From NCBI RefSeq assembly GCF_001650725.1, contig NZ_LXVX01000016.1, positions 124,001 through 188,000 of the forward strand: 64,000 nt of DNA. Reading direction: 5' to 3'. The notes beneath the pieces were generated by a model. That model had not been told where the DNA came from. It was given only the letters and a program-made list of their open reading frames with translations, and did no database searches. Below, one piece after another: positions 55,630 through 64,000 of the stretch. This DNA is from Sphingobium sp. TCM1 (lineage in GTDB: Bacteria; Pseudomonadota; Alphaproteobacteria; Sphingomonadales; Sphingomonadaceae). Every line of letters begins with the position of its first letter. Position 1 is the first letter of the stretch. The position numbers and the translations under genes were made by a program.

Positions 55630-56372
55630 GCCTGCCCCTTCGCAAAGTCGCCCAACCCCTTGTCGGTGCCACACAGCCGATCCCAGAATCGAAAATAGAG
55701 ACCGTAGTTGCAACGATAGAGATCATGATGCCGTTGATGATGGCTGGCGGTGATCAGCCACGATCCCATCGGTCCGCGCACCATCCAGCGCGGAAACATC
55801 TCCCACCCCATATGGTTGCTCACCCCCATGACCGTCATGATGGTCAACACCACGCCCAGCGCGCCGACATGGATCGGGATCAGGAACACCAGCGCCGGGA
55901 TGACGACCGCGCCGGTCAGCGCCTCCCAGGGGTGAAAGCTCATCGCTGCCCAGGCCGTCGGCGGCCTGCTGGCATGATGCACGGCATGGGCGATGCGGAA
56001 CAGCGCGGGCCGGTGCATCCAGCGATGGGTCCAGTAGAACCAGCTGTCATGCGCGGCCAGATAGAGCAGCACCGATACCGGCAGCCACCACAGCGGATAA
56101 CTGTCCAGGTCGGTGTATATTTTCGTCCAGCCCCGCGCCTGCCAGCCCCAGGCGACCACCCCGGCGGGCACGCCATAGATCAGCGCGGACAGCAGCGACC
56201 AGCCGACCTCGCGCCCCATCTGCGCCTCGAGCCCGCGATACAGGCCCGGCTGGCGCATCCGGGTCGCCAGCGCGAATCCTCCGCTGGTGAGCAGGTAGCG
56301 CACGCCGACGATGGCGCTCATCGCCAGGGCGGACAGGATGATAGCAATGGCCATGGCGCGGCTATAGCTCAA
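55626..56372 (-). CDS. Sterol desaturase/fatty acid hydroxylase superfamily membrane protein
   Basis: A 248-residue integral membrane di-iron enzyme. The histidine clusters HDSWFYWTHRWMH, HAVHHAS and HHQRHH are complete, and there are four to five membrane helices. Such proteins hydroxylate or desaturate carotenoids, fatty acids or sterols. The substrate cannot be settled; a ceramide or carotenoid role is plausible in sphingomonads. It forms a unit with the DUF2141 gene. Confidence 0.88.
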   Translation of the reverse strand: MSYSRAMAIAIILSALAMSAIVGVRYLLTSGGFALATRMRQPGLYRGLEAQMGREVGWSLLSALIYGVPAGVVAWGWQARGWTKIYTDLDSYPLWWLPVSVLLYLAAHDSWFYWTHRWMHRPALFRIAHAVHHASRPPTAWAAMSFHPWEALTGAVVIPALVFLIPIHVGALGVVLTIMTVMGVSNHMGWEMFPRWMVRGPMGSWLITASHHQRHHDLYRCNYGLYFRFWDRLCGTDKGLGDFAKGQA

Positions 56373-56408
56373 GCTAGGACCATGATCCCAGCAAAAGGTG
56401 GAGCGATC

Positions 56409-57299
56409 CTATGTTCTGGGCCGCGCCTGGCGATAGCTGCCCAGCATCCGCACCCATTTGGTGTGGAACTCCAGCTCGGCCAGCGCGCGGTCGACCGCCG
56501 GGTCGCCCGGCATCCCCTCGATGTCGCAGTAGAATTCGGTCGCGGCAAAGCTCGCGCCCCGCTGGTAACTTTCCAGCTTGGTCATGTTGACCCCGTTGGT
56601 GGCGAAGCCCCCCATCGCCTTGTATAGGGCGGCGGGGACATTCTTCACCTCGAACAGGAAGGTCGTCATCACCGGCCCGACATTGGGGGTCGGCATCTTC
56701 GGTTCGCGCGCCAGCACCAGGAAGCGCGTCATATTGTCGTCGCTGTCCTCGATATTCTCCGCGATCAGGCGCAGGCCATAGAGTTCCGCCGCCAGATAGG
56801 GCGCGATCGCCCCCTCCCCCGGCGTGCGCGTCTCGGCCACCAGCGCCGCCGCGCCGGCCGTGTCGGCATAGGCGACCGGCTGGATGCCGCGCTCGCGCAG
56901 ATAATGGCGGCACTGGCCCAGCGCCTGCGGATGGCTGATCGCGCTCTTCACCGGGCTGTTGTCCGGCGCCATCAGGCAATGGCGGATGCGCAGGAAATAT
57001 TCGTCGACTATCCGCAGCCCCGATTCGGGCAGCAGGAAATGCATGTCAGCCACGCGCCCGTGCAGGCTGTTTTCGATCGGGATGATCGCCCGCGCGGCCT
57101 GTCCGTTGCGCACTGCGTCAATCGCATCCTCGAATGCGAAACAGGGCAGCGGCACGCAATCGGGCGCATAGCCGAGCGCGGCCAGATGCGAATTGGCGCC
57201 CGGCGCGCCCTGATAGGCGACGGCGCGGGCGGGATCGGCGGCGGCCTTGGCGGCCAGTTCCGCGACGATCACGCGGGCAGGGGCGGGATAATTTTCCAT
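56409..57299 (-). CDS. pheA: Prephenate dehydratase
   Basis: A 296-residue monofunctional enzyme converting prephenate to phenylpyruvate for phenylalanine synthesis. PDT motifs: VAYQGAPGANSHLAA, IIPIENSLHGRV, SHPQALGQCRHYL. The C-terminal ACT domain contains the feedback-site motif TKLESYQRG (ESRP-like). No chorismate mutase domain is attached. ATG 57299 gives a normal start; the frame extends 40 codons upstream without similarity. It diverges from the cytochrome c gene. Confidence 0.95.
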   Translation of the reverse strand: MENYPAPARVIVAELAAKAAADPARAVAYQGAPGANSHLAALGYAPDCVPLPCFAFEDAIDAVRNGQAARAIIPIENSLHGRVADMHFLLPESGLRIVDEYFLRIRHCLMAPDNSPVKSAISHPQALGQCRHYLRERGIQPVAYADTAGAAALVAETRTPGEGAIAPYLAAELYGLRLIAENIEDSDDNMTRFLVLAREPKMPTPNVGPVMTTFLFEVKNVPAALYKAMGGFATNGVNMTKLESYQRGASFAATEFYCDIEGMPGDPAVDRALAELEFHTKWVRMLGSYRQARPRT

Positions 57300-57473
57300 G
57301 GACGCGTGCGCGCTTAGGGTTTCCGCCGCCGCCACGCAAGCGCGGACAGGCATCGCCGGCACAATCCGGTGCCAACCCGACTTGCACCATCGCGTGTCCC
57401 CCTTTATGGCAGCGCACAAGAGGGGGCGCGTCTGACAGTCTCCAGGACAAAAATCTTAGGGAAGTCGAGCGAG

Positions 57474-58097
57474 ATGGGCGATCGTTTCAATACCGTGGCG
57501 GGCTGGGCTTTGTTTGCGGGGATCATCGCCCTGGGCGGTGGGATCGTCAGCGCCAAATATTTCCATGACGAACGGCCCGAAAAAATGGGCTATGCGATCG
57601 AAGGCGTGGAGGCCGAGGGCGAAGGCGGCGACAGCGGCCCCGGTCTGAACACCCTGCTGGCCAGCGCCGATGTCGCGGCGGGCGAAAAGGTGTTCGCAAA
57701 ATGCGCGGCCTGCCACACCGTGAATCAGGGCGGCGCCAACGGCATCGGCCCCAATCTCTATGCCACGGTGGGTGAAGCCGTCGCCCAGGGCAAGGGCGGT
57801 TTCGCCTTCTCCGAAGCGCTCAAGAGCAAGGGCGGCAACTGGAGCTTCGACGCGCTGGATCACTGGCTGAAAAGCCCGCGCGAATTTGCCCCCGGCACGA
57901 AGATGACCTTCGCGGGCCTTGGCAATCCGGTCGATCGCGCCAACCTGATCGCCTGGCTCAATACCCAGGGGTCGAACCTGCCGCTGCCCGCCGCCGACGC
58001 GGCGCCGGCTGCCGAGGGCGCGAATGTCGCCGCCGCCGGTGAGGCCGCCAACGGCGCCGAAGCGCCGGCCGCAAACACCGCAAACGCTGCCGAGTAA
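57474..58097 (+). CDS. Membrane-anchored class I cytochrome c
   Basis: A 207-residue c-type cytochrome. An uncleaved N-terminal helix (about 8-27, VAGWALFAGIIALGGGIVSA) anchors it in the inner membrane; the haem site CAACH (Cys77, Cys80, His81) begins the periplasmic domain, and the axial Met is in PGTKMTFAG. The family (cytochrome c552/CycM type) carries electrons from bc1 to the terminal oxidase. A low-complexity Ala/Glu-rich tail of about 45 residues ends the protein. The reading frame continues after its TAA as an acetyltransferase. Confidence 0.92.
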   Translation: MGDRFNTVAGWALFAGIIALGGGIVSAKYFHDERPEKMGYAIEGVEAEGEGGDSGPGLNTLLASADVAAGEKVFAKCAACHTVNQGGANGIGPNLYATVGEAVAQGKGGFAFSEALKSKGGNWSFDALDHWLKSPREFAPGTKMTFAGLGNPVDRANLIAWLNTQGSNLPLPAADAAPAAEGANVAAAGEAANGAEAPAANTANAAE

Positions 58098-58103
58098 GCG
58101 CCG

Positions 58104-58709
58104 ATCGCCTCGCCGGTCCGAATCGCGGATCTGACGGGCGCGGCGCTTACCGCCGCGCTCGATTCGCTGGCCGAGCTGCGCATCGCCGTCTTCCGCGCAT
58201 TCCCCTATCTCTATGATGGGGACCACGGCTATGAGCGCGACTATCTGACCGCCTATGCGCAAAGCCCCGACGCGCTCGTCGTCGGTGCCTTTGCCGGCGC
58301 GGCGGGACAGGAACGGCTTGTGGGCGCCGCCACCGCGGCCCCCATGGCCGATCATGCCGCCGAATTTGCCGCCCCGTTCCGCGCGTGCGGCATCGACGTG
58401 GCCGACGTCTATTATTTCGGCGAATCGGTGCTGCTACCCGAATGGCGCGGCCATGGCATCGGCCACGCCTTCTTCGACCGGCGCGAGGCCAGGGCGCGCG
58501 AACTGGGCTTCCCGCTCGCCAGCTTCTGCGCCGTCATCCGGCCGGCGGATCATCCCGCCCGGCCAGCCGGCTACAGCCCGCTAGATCCCTTCTGGCGCAA
58601 GCGGGGCTTCGCGCAGGTCGACGGTCTTGTCGGCCACTTCGCCTGGAAGGACATCGGTCATGCGACGCAGACCGACCACGCCATGCAATTCTGGACGAAG
58701 CGGCTCTGA
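58104..58709 (+). CDS. GNAT-family acetyltransferase without a canonical start codon
   Basis: Coding character and acetyltransferase-like sequence (VRIADLTGAALTAALDSLAE..., FRAFPYLYDGDHGYERDYL, then VYYFGESVLLPEWRGHGIGH as the acetyl-CoA site) run from directly after the cytochrome c TAA to 58709. In this frame the first ATG/GTG/TTG is GTG 58320, in the middle of the fold. Translation may begin at ATC 58104 or CTG 58131, or the gene may be damaged. I give the longest plausible extent. The gene is in the same frame as the cytochrome. Substrate unknown. Confidence 0.65.
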   Translation: MASPVRIADLTGAALTAALDSLAELRIAVFRAFPYLYDGDHGYERDYLTAYAQSPDALVVGAFAGAAGQERLVGAATAAPMADHAAEFAAPFRACGIDVADVYYFGESVLLPEWRGHGIGHAFFDRREARARELGFPLASFCAVIRPADHPARPAGYSPLDPFWRKRGFAQVDGLVGHFAWKDIGHATQTDHAMQFWTKRL

Positions 58710-58731
58710 CCCTTGCCGCAGGCCGCGCCGA

Positions 58732-59853
58732 TCAGCCCTCCGCCGCCTCGCCCACGCCACGCATCCGCGTAAAGATGTTCCAGGTGGCGATGAAGAGCGC
58801 CGCGATCACCGGCCCGATGACGATGCCGTTGAAGCCGAACAGCTCGATCCCGCCCAGGGTGGAGATCAACACGACATAGTCGGGAATGCGCGTATCCCGG
58901 CCCACCAGGATCGGGCGCAGCACATTGTCGACCATGCCGATCACCAGTATGCCGCAGGCCACCAGGATCGCGCCTTCCCAGACCGCGCCCGTGACGAACA
59001 GATAGATGGCCACCGGCACCCAGACGAGGCCCGTTCCCACCGCGGGCAGCAGCGAGAATGCGCCCATCAGCACGCCCCACAGCAGCGCGCCCTGTATGCC
59101 CAGCGCCCAGAAGACGATGCCGCCGATCAGCCCCTGCACGATAGCGACGACGATGCTGCCCTTGATGGTGGCACGGATGACGACGACGAACTGTTCGATC
59201 AGCGCCTTGCGCTGGCCCGCGCGCAACGGCGCCGCGGCCGCCACGCGCTGCGCCAGCACCTCCCCGTCACGCAGCAGGAAATAAGCGAGATAGAGCATCA
59301 CGCCCAGCGCCATCAGGAAGCTGAAGGCGCTTTGCCCGATCTGAAAGGCCTGCGCCGCCAGCATCCGGAAACTGCTGGTGATACCCTTCGTCACCATTTC
59401 CTGCGCAGCGTAGAAATTGGTCAGGCCCCACCGGCGCAGATAGGGACGCAGCCAGTCGGGCAGGCTGGCGACCGCTTCAGAGAAGAGGCGCGCGAAGTTG
59501 ATCTCGCCCGACTGGATCTTGCCATAGAAATAGGCCGCTTCCTGGAGCAGGGCGGCGCCCAGGACGAAGGCGGGCACGATCACCACGGCCAGGATCAGGA
59601 ACAGGGTGATGAGCGCCGCGCCGTTGCGATGCCGGGGCATCGCCGCCAATATCCGCCGGTTGACCGGCGCAAAGACGATGGCAGCGATCACCCCCCACAA
59701 TATTGCGGCAAAAAAGGGCTCGATCACCAGGGCGAAGGCGATCGACACCATCAGCACGAAACCGAGGAAGAAGCCATCCTCGATCCGGGGCGTGACGTTC
59801 AGGGCCGGCGCGGGGAGCGCGGGATGCGGCGGCGGGGTCGGTTCGGCGTCCAT
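58732..59853 (-). CDS. AI-2E family transporter (YdiK/TqsA-like)
   Basis: A 373-residue membrane protein with seven or eight helices. Typical segments: PFFAAILWGVIAAIVFAPVNRRI near the N-terminus (family motif for the first two helices), GLIGGIVFWALGIQGALLWGV, and DNVLRPILVGRDTRIPDYVV with GIELFGFNGIVIGPV near the C-terminus. Members export AI-2 or act as Na+/H+ antiporters; the substrate here is unknown. AAGGAG lies six bases before the ATG. Confidence 0.9.
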   Translation of the reverse strand: MDAEPTPPPHPALPAPALNVTPRIEDGFFLGFVLMVSIAFALVIEPFFAAILWGVIAAIVFAPVNRRILAAMPRHRNGAALITLFLILAVVIVPAFVLGAALLQEAAYFYGKIQSGEINFARLFSEAVASLPDWLRPYLRRWGLTNFYAAQEMVTKGITSSFRMLAAQAFQIGQSAFSFLMALGVMLYLAYFLLRDGEVLAQRVAAAAPLRAGQRKALIEQFVVVIRATIKGSIVVAIVQGLIGGIVFWALGIQGALLWGVLMGAFSLLPAVGTGLVWVPVAIYLFVTGAVWEGAILVACGILVIGMVDNVLRPILVGRDTRIPDYVVLISTLGGIELFGFNGIVIGPVIAALFIATWNIFTRMRGVGEAAEG

Positions 59854-59980
59854 GCCCGCTCCTTCGCAAAATTCCACGGCCAAATCCATCGCGCAAAGAT
59901 CATCGCGCCCTCCCCCTGTCCTTTTCCTCTTTCCGCCGGTAGAGAGGCCGCTTCCTTTGTCTTTGGGACCAGCAACGACC

Positions 59981-60781
59981 GTGGCACGCGAAATCACCGG
60001 ATTTTCCAACCCGCTGGTGAAGCGCGTCCGCTCCTTGCGCGAAAAGAAATATCGCAAGGTCGAGGGGCTGTTCCTGGCCGAAGGGCTACGCATCCTTACT
60101 GAAGCGCGCGAGGAAGGTGTACTGCCCGAAATGCTGTTCCACGCCGGATCGACGCATCCGCTGGCGGCCGAACTGATCGCGGCGATGGAGGCAGCGGGCG
60201 GCGACGTGATCGAAACCACGCCCGACATCCTGTCGAAGATCAGCGGCAAGGACAATGCCCAGGCCGTTGTCGGCGTCTATCGCGATCGCCTCACCCCCCT
60301 CGACCGGCTCGACCGCAGCACGGCCGACATCTGGATCGTCGCCCAGTCGCTGCGCGACCCCGGCAATCTCGGCACGATATTGCGCACCGGCGACGCCGTG
60401 GGTGCGGGCGGCCTCATCCTCATCGACGATTGCGTCGATCCCTTCTCGGTCGAATCGGTCCGCGCCTCGATGGGCGCGCTCTTCACCCAGTCGATCACCC
60501 AGGCGCGCTGGGGCGAATTCATGCACTGGCTGCGGCAGGGTCCGGGCGAACTGATCGGCACCAGCCTCAAGGCGACCCAGGACTATCAGGAACCCGTCTA
60601 TCAAAGCCCCAGCTTCCTGCTGGTCGGCAATGAAGCGCAGGGGTTGCCGGAATCTTACGAAGCCGAATGCGACCAGCTGGTAAAGATGCCGATGCTCGGC
60701 AAGGCCGACAGCCTGAACGCCGCGGTAGCCACGGCGGTGATGGCCTATGAACTGCTGAACCAGAAGAGAAGACGCGAATAG
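59981..60781 (+). CDS. TrmH/SpoU-family RNA 2'-O-methyltransferase
   Basis: A 266-residue protein with an N-terminal substrate-binding domain (REITGFSNPLVKRVRSLREKK, GLFLAEGLRIL) and a SPOUT knot domain with SLRDPGNLGTILRTGDAVG, LLVGNEAQGLP and ADSLNAAVATAV, the three family motifs. It likely 2'-O-methylates rRNA or tRNA; the nucleotide is not predictable. GTG 59981 is the first plausible start; the frame extends upstream antisense to the AI-2E gene. Confidence 0.92.
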   Translation: MAREITGFSNPLVKRVRSLREKKYRKVEGLFLAEGLRILTEAREEGVLPEMLFHAGSTHPLAAELIAAMEAAGGDVIETTPDILSKISGKDNAQAVVGVYRDRLTPLDRLDRSTADIWIVAQSLRDPGNLGTILRTGDAVGAGGLILIDDCVDPFSVESVRASMGALFTQSITQARWGEFMHWLRQGPGELIGTSLKATQDYQEPVYQSPSFLLVGNEAQGLPESYEAECDQLVKMPMLGKADSLNAAVATAVMAYELLNQKRRRE

Positions 60782-60872
60782 ACCGTCAGACCTGCGCAGG
60801 CGGGAACCCATCTCCCGACCTTGCGCCACGGGATAGCGCCGGAAATGGATTCCAGCCTTCGCGGGCATGGCG
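60782..60872. repeat. Degenerate REP-like sequence pair
   Basis: CCTGCGCAGGCGGGAACCCAT (60791 on) and GGATTCCAGCCTTCGCGGGCATG (60849 on) resemble, in opposite orientations, the widespread sphingomonad palindrome with a CGCCT(T/G)CGC core. It lies between the TrmH-like and MFS genes. Confidence 0.6.
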
Positions 60873-60903
60873 AACGGGATAAAGCGACAGGGGGCGAAAA
60901 GAC

Positions 60904-62187
60904 GTGACGAACACAAACGGCATCGGCGAAATGTGGCGGCACAAGCGCGTGCTCGCGGCCAGCCTGATCGGCACGGCCGTGGAGTTTTACGACTTCTACA
61001 TCTACGCCACCGCCGCGAGCCTGATCTTCCCCTCGCTCTTCTTCCCCTCCTCCTCGCCCACGGCGCAGTTGATGGCCTCCTATGCCAGCCTCGCCCTCGC
61101 ATTCTTCGCCCGACCGGTGGGCGCGGCGGTGTTCGGCCATTATGGCGATCGCGTCGGGCGCAAGGCGACCTTGGTCGCTTCGCTGATGCTGATGGGCGGC
61201 TGTACGCTGCTGATCGGCTTCCTGCCCACCTATGCGATGATCGGCTGGTGGGCGCCGCTGATCCTCTGTCTCCTGCGTTTCGGCCAGGGTTTCGGCCTGG
61301 GCGGGGAATGGGGTGGCGCGGCCTTGTTGGCGGTGGAAAACGCCCCGGCCGGATGGCGCGCCCGTTTCGGCATGTTCCCGCAGCTTGGCGCCCCGGTCGG
61401 CTTCATCGCCGCCAACGGCCTGTTCCTGGTGCTGGGCGCCTTCCTGTCGGACGCGGATTTCTTCGCATGGGGCTGGCGCCTGCCCTTCCTCGGCAGCGCG
61501 GTGCTGGTGATATTGGGCCTGTGGGTCCGTCTCAAGCTGACCGAAACCCCGGAATTCGCCGCCGCGCAGAAGGAGACGCCGCCGCCCGCCGTGCCGCTGG
61601 CCACCCTGCTCTCCTCGCATCTGGGCGCGGCAATCGCCGGCACCTTCGCCTGCGCCGCGTGCTTCGCCGTCTATTATATCGCGACCGCCTTCGCGCTCGG
61701 CTATGGTACGACCGCGCTTGCAATCGACCGCGAAATCTTCCTCGCGCTGCAACTCGGCGCGATCCTGTTCATGGCCTTCAGCATCATCCTCGCCGGCTGG
61801 TGGTCGGACCGCACCAGCCCCACCACTGCGCTCGCCTGGGGCTGCGCCGGGACGGTGCTTATGGGCATCGCCTTCGGCCCGCTGATCGGCACCGGGGCGC
61901 TGCTGCCGATCTTCGCGGCGCTCAGCCTGGCGCTGTTCGTCATGGGGTTCATATACGGGCCGCTTGGTGCCTATCTGCCCGCCCTCTTCCCGATCCAGCT
62001 GCGCTATACCGGCGCCTCCTTCGCCTTCAACCTGGGAGGGATATTGGGCGGCGCGCTCGCCCCGATCGTCGCTACCTGGCTGATCGGCGCGCAGGGCGTG
62101 GGGCTGGTCGGCCTCTACATGTCGGCCGCCGCGCTCATCAGCCTTGGCGGCCTGTGGTGGACGAGCCGGGCGCCCGCCATCAGATGA
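60904..62187 (+). CDS. MFS transporter, metabolite:H+ symporter (MHS) type
   Basis: A 427-residue transporter with 12 helices. MHS features: GTAVEFYDFYIYATAASLIF in helix 1, GHYGDRVGRKATL in the first loop, and GFGLGGEWGGAALLAVE in helix 4-5. This group takes up organic acids, such as citrate, shikimate or alpha-ketoglutarate, or betaines, with protons. Substrate unknown. GTG start; no ATG is better placed. Its end overlaps the convergent acetyltransferase by eight bases. Confidence 0.9.
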   Translation: MTNTNGIGEMWRHKRVLAASLIGTAVEFYDFYIYATAASLIFPSLFFPSSSPTAQLMASYASLALAFFARPVGAAVFGHYGDRVGRKATLVASLMLMGGCTLLIGFLPTYAMIGWWAPLILCLLRFGQGFGLGGEWGGAALLAVENAPAGWRARFGMFPQLGAPVGFIAANGLFLVLGAFLSDADFFAWGWRLPFLGSAVLVILGLWVRLKLTETPEFAAAQKETPPPAVPLATLLSSHLGAAIAGTFACAACFAVYYIATAFALGYGTTALAIDREIFLALQLGAILFMAFSIILAGWWSDRTSPTTALAWGCAGTVLMGIAFGPLIGTGALLPIFAALSLALFVMGFIYGPLGAYLPALFPIQLRYTGASFAFNLGGILGGALAPIVATWLIGAQGVGLVGLYMSAAALISLGGLWWTSRAPAIR

Positions 62188-62692
62188 GCTTCCGCATCAG
62201 CAGCATCGGCACGCCGCTATCCTCGAACGGGCGCACGCCTTCGAACCCGAAGCTACGATAAAGCGGCACTCCCGCCATCGTGCCCGACAGTTCCAGCGCG
62301 GCGAAGCCCTCCGCCTTCGCCGCCGCCTCGCACAGCGACAGGATCAGCGTTCCCACGCCTTTGCGGACATGGTCGGGATGGGTGTACATCGCCCGCACCC
62401 GCGCCGGCTCGCTGGCCGGGTCGAGCAGCCGGTCGTCGCGCCCGGCGCTGTGATTGCCGCCATAGGCTGTCGCCCGCCGGCTCCAGCCGCCACAGCCGGC
62501 GATATCGCCCGCATCCTCGATCACGAAATAGGTGCCGTCGGCGATCAGCCGGCTGTCCAGCCCCATGAAGCCATGGCTGGCCTGCACCTGATCCGGCGTC
62601 AGCCAGCCGGATTGCAGCCGCTCGATGGCCAAGGTCATGAGCCCCGAAAGCGCGGGCTCGTCGGACAAGACGGCAAGTCGGTGGGTCAGCAT
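62180..62692 (-). CDS. GNAT-family N-acetyltransferase
   Basis: A 170-residue cytoplasmic acetyltransferase with the acetyl-CoA loop VRAMYTHPDHVRKGVGTLIL and LYRSFGFEGVRPFED at the C-terminal side. The N-terminal helices (LSGLMTLAIERLQSGWLTPDQV) resemble the group of small-molecule GNATs. Substrate unknown. ATG 62692 has AGGAG at a good distance (six bases); the frame extends 12 codons further. It lies downstream of the TonB receptor gene, separated by a terminator. Confidence 0.9.
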   Translation of the reverse strand: MLTHRLAVLSDEPALSGLMTLAIERLQSGWLTPDQVQASHGFMGLDSRLIADGTYFVIEDAGDIAGCGGWSRRATAYGGNHSAGRDDRLLDPASEPARVRAMYTHPDHVRKGVGTLILSLCEAAAKAEGFAALELSGTMAGVPLYRSFGFEGVRPFEDSGVPMLLMRKLI

Positions 62693-62710
62693 GAATAGCT
62701 CCTGGGACGA

Positions 62711-62741
62711 AAACGGCCGACCCCGCAAGGGACCGGCCGCC
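62711..62741 (-). terminator. Intrinsic terminator after the partial TonB receptor
   Basis: On the minus strand a GC-rich hairpin (CGGCCGGTCC...GGTCGGCCG, with one bulge) is followed by TTTT at 62711-62714. It lies about 20 bases after the receptor stop codon. Confidence 0.75.
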
Positions 62742-62763
62742 GTCGTGACGTCGAACGAAGGGA

Positions 62764-64000
62764 TCAGAAGTTGAAGCCTACCTTCGCATACCAGAAGCCG
62801 CCGTTGAAGCCGAAGGGCGACACGTCGGGATAGATGTCACCGGTGAAGCGGCCGCCGGTCGAGGCATAGACCGGACCCAGCGTCCCCTTGGTGTTCGAGA
62901 ATTTATCCGGATAGTTGCTGAAGATATTCTGCGCGCCGGCGCTCAGCGTGAAATTCTCGTTGATCTCGTAGCTGACCTCCAGGTCGAACACGAACTCGCT
63001 GCCGAAGGTCTGCGACACCGGGCCGTCATCCGTCACCGTATATTTGCCGTACCAGTTCATGCGGCCCAGCACCGACAGAGGCCCTGCGGTCCAGTTCTCG
63101 GTCAGGATGACGCGGGTCTTGGGCAGCGTCCTTTCCAGCTGGGCCACACGCACGTCCGACACGATCGCCGCATCACGCGCGATGACCTTGGTCTTGTTCC
63201 AGTTGAAGGCCAAAGTCGAATTGAGCGACCCCAGGTCACCGACCGCGAAGCGATAGCTGCCAACGACATCGATGCCCTGCGTCCTCGTGTCGAAGGCGTT
63301 GGTCAGGAACTGCACCTCGTTGACGGTGGCATAATTGGCCAGGCCCAGCGACTGGAGCGTCGGCCGCTGCGCGTCGGTGATCTCGAACGTGCCGGACGTA
63401 CCGATCCGGTCCTTCACCTTGATGTTGTAATAGTCGATCGACAGCGTCGCTCCGGGTGCTGGCGTGAAGACCGTGCCAAGCGAGAAGCTGACCGATTCTT
63501 CCGGCTTGAGCGCCTTGGCGCCCAGATAGGCCGCAACCGGGCTCGTCACCGGCAGCGTCATCGATTCGATCGCATTGGGATTGCCGGGATTGAAACCGGT
63601 GGCGATGCTGCTGCTGTTGACCTGGCCCGGCGTTGGCGCGCGGAAGCCTGTCGCCACCGTCCCGCGCAGCGCGAGGACGTCGGGAACGACGGCGTAACGG
63701 GCCGAGAATTTGCCGGTGGTCGAATTGCCGAAGTCGGACAGATGCTCGTAGCGGCCAGCGATGCCGAAGGAGAGCTGCTCGGTGACGTCGCCTTCGATGT
63801 CGATATAGATGCCCTTGGAATTGCGGCTGCTCTCACCCGCAATTGCCGGCCCATAACCGGGGAAGCCGTTGGCCCCGACCGGCAGCGTAACCGACAGTTG
63901 CGATCCATCCGCATTCAGTACCGGCGTACCGTCCTGATGGAACACCAGGTTCCCGGTATATTGCCCGATCGCATAGGAGGCCGCATCGCCCAGGCCCAGT
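62764..64000 (-). CDS. TonB-dependent receptor, C-terminal part (5' end outside the window)
   Basis: About 412 residues of the barrel portion of an outer membrane receptor, read on the minus strand and open to the right edge. GIAGRYEHLSDFGN, ALRGTVATGFRAPTPGQ and the final YAKVGFNF are typical of the family; the last residue is Phe as required by the BAM signal. Plug and signal sequence lie beyond the window. It resembles the complete receptor at 50142-52793 in several segments, so the two are likely paralogues. A GTG within the frame (63945) is not a start. Confidence 0.93.
   Translation of the reverse strand, partial: LGLGDAASYAIGQYTGNLVFHQDGTPVLNADGSQLSVTLPVGANGFPGYGPAIAGESSRNSKGIYIDIEGDVTEQLSFGIAGRYEHLSDFGNSTTGKFSARYAVVPDVLALRGTVATGFRAPTPGQVNSSSIATGFNPGNPNAIESMTLPVTSPVAAYLGAKALKPEESVSFSLGTVFTPAPGATLSIDYYNIKVKDRIGTSGTFEITDAQRPTLQSLGLANYATVNEVQFLTNAFDTRTQGIDVVGSYRFAVGDLGSLNSTLAFNWNKTKVIARDAAIVSDVRVAQLERTLPKTRVILTENWTAGPLSVLGRMNWYGKYTVTDDGPVSQTFGSEFVFDLEVSYEINENFTLSAGAQNIFSNYPDKFSNTKGTLGPVYASTGGRFTGDIYPDVSPFGFNGGFWYAKVGFNF

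Noticed and set aside
60785..60990. Minus-strand frame reading through the gap between the TrmH-like and MFS genes
   Set aside because: The protein-like run (VPACAGLT-type) is the usual spurious translation of a REP-like palindrome.

Overview
The window is about 64 kb of high-GC chromosomal DNA, almost certainly from a sphingomonad (Alphaproteobacteria, Sphingomonadaceae; Sphingobium- or Sphingomonas-like). The basis is a PopZ/DUF2497 gene close to valS, tolC and pcm, the order pckA | chvI-chvG-hprK-rapZ-EIIA-HPr, three large TonB-dependent receptors, several Tat-exported enzymes and three kinds of REP-like palindromes. There is no sign of phage, IS elements or CRISPR. Most of it is compact core genome. 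The only gene-poor stretch longer than 300 bases follows the single tRNA (Cys) at 25.2 kb.

Layout. 0-4 kb: tail of a probable CpaF ATPase, an exported methyltransferase, an EamA exporter, OsmC, a PRC-barrel protein. 3.0-6.6 kb: an RBBP9-type hydrolase, a YezD-like small protein and a TonB receptor, possibly a sulfur-acquisition locus. 6.8-13.1 kb: panB, then yfgM-bamB-der as in enterobacteria, a TusA-like protein, an Hpt protein and an LLM oxidoreductase. 13-25 kb: acyltransferase, HerA-like ATPase, MATE pump, valS, NnrU, deaminase, popZ, tolC, pcm, tRNA-Cys. 26-31 kb: DUF885 protein, ferredoxin-NADP reductase, DUF937 protein, pckA. 31.1-35.6 kb: acid/envelope two-component system ChvI-ChvG with HPr kinase, RapZ and a truncated PTS (EIIA, HPr), transcribed divergently from pckA. 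35.6-42.4 kb: an ABC-F ATPase with an elaborate leader, and a TetR-controlled tripartite drug pump (NodT-EmrA-EmrB). 42.3-45.6 kb: a four-gene operon of unrecognised proteins (46-aa acidic peptide, two paralogous cupin/HEAT-like proteins, a pseudo-receiver winged-helix regulator) facing a response regulator gene. 45.6-49.9 kb: siroheme synthase, lysA, LptM-like lipoprotein, argH, TlpA-like thioredoxin. 50-64 kb: TonB receptor plus exported RidA, CnoX-LON-Trm112 operon, DUF2141 protein, sterol desaturase family protein, pheA, cytochrome c, acetyltransferases, AI-2E transporter, TrmH-type methyltransferase, MFS transporter, and the 3' part of a third TonB receptor running off the right edge.

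How it fits together. The pckA/chvGI/hprK/PTS block links carbon status to gluconeogenesis and envelope stress signalling. yfgM-bamB-der and popZ-tolC-pcm are conserved housekeeping neighbourhoods. TonB receptors with exported enzymes indicate an oligotroph scavenging macromolecules. The parts most worth a second look are the peptide/cupin-HEAT operon (42.3-44.8 kb), the ABC-F leader (35.58-35.89 kb), in which a leader ORF start can pair with the ABC-F start codon, and an acetyltransferase (58.1 kb) whose coding signal begins before any normal start codon. All identifications come from reading the translations; no database search was run.
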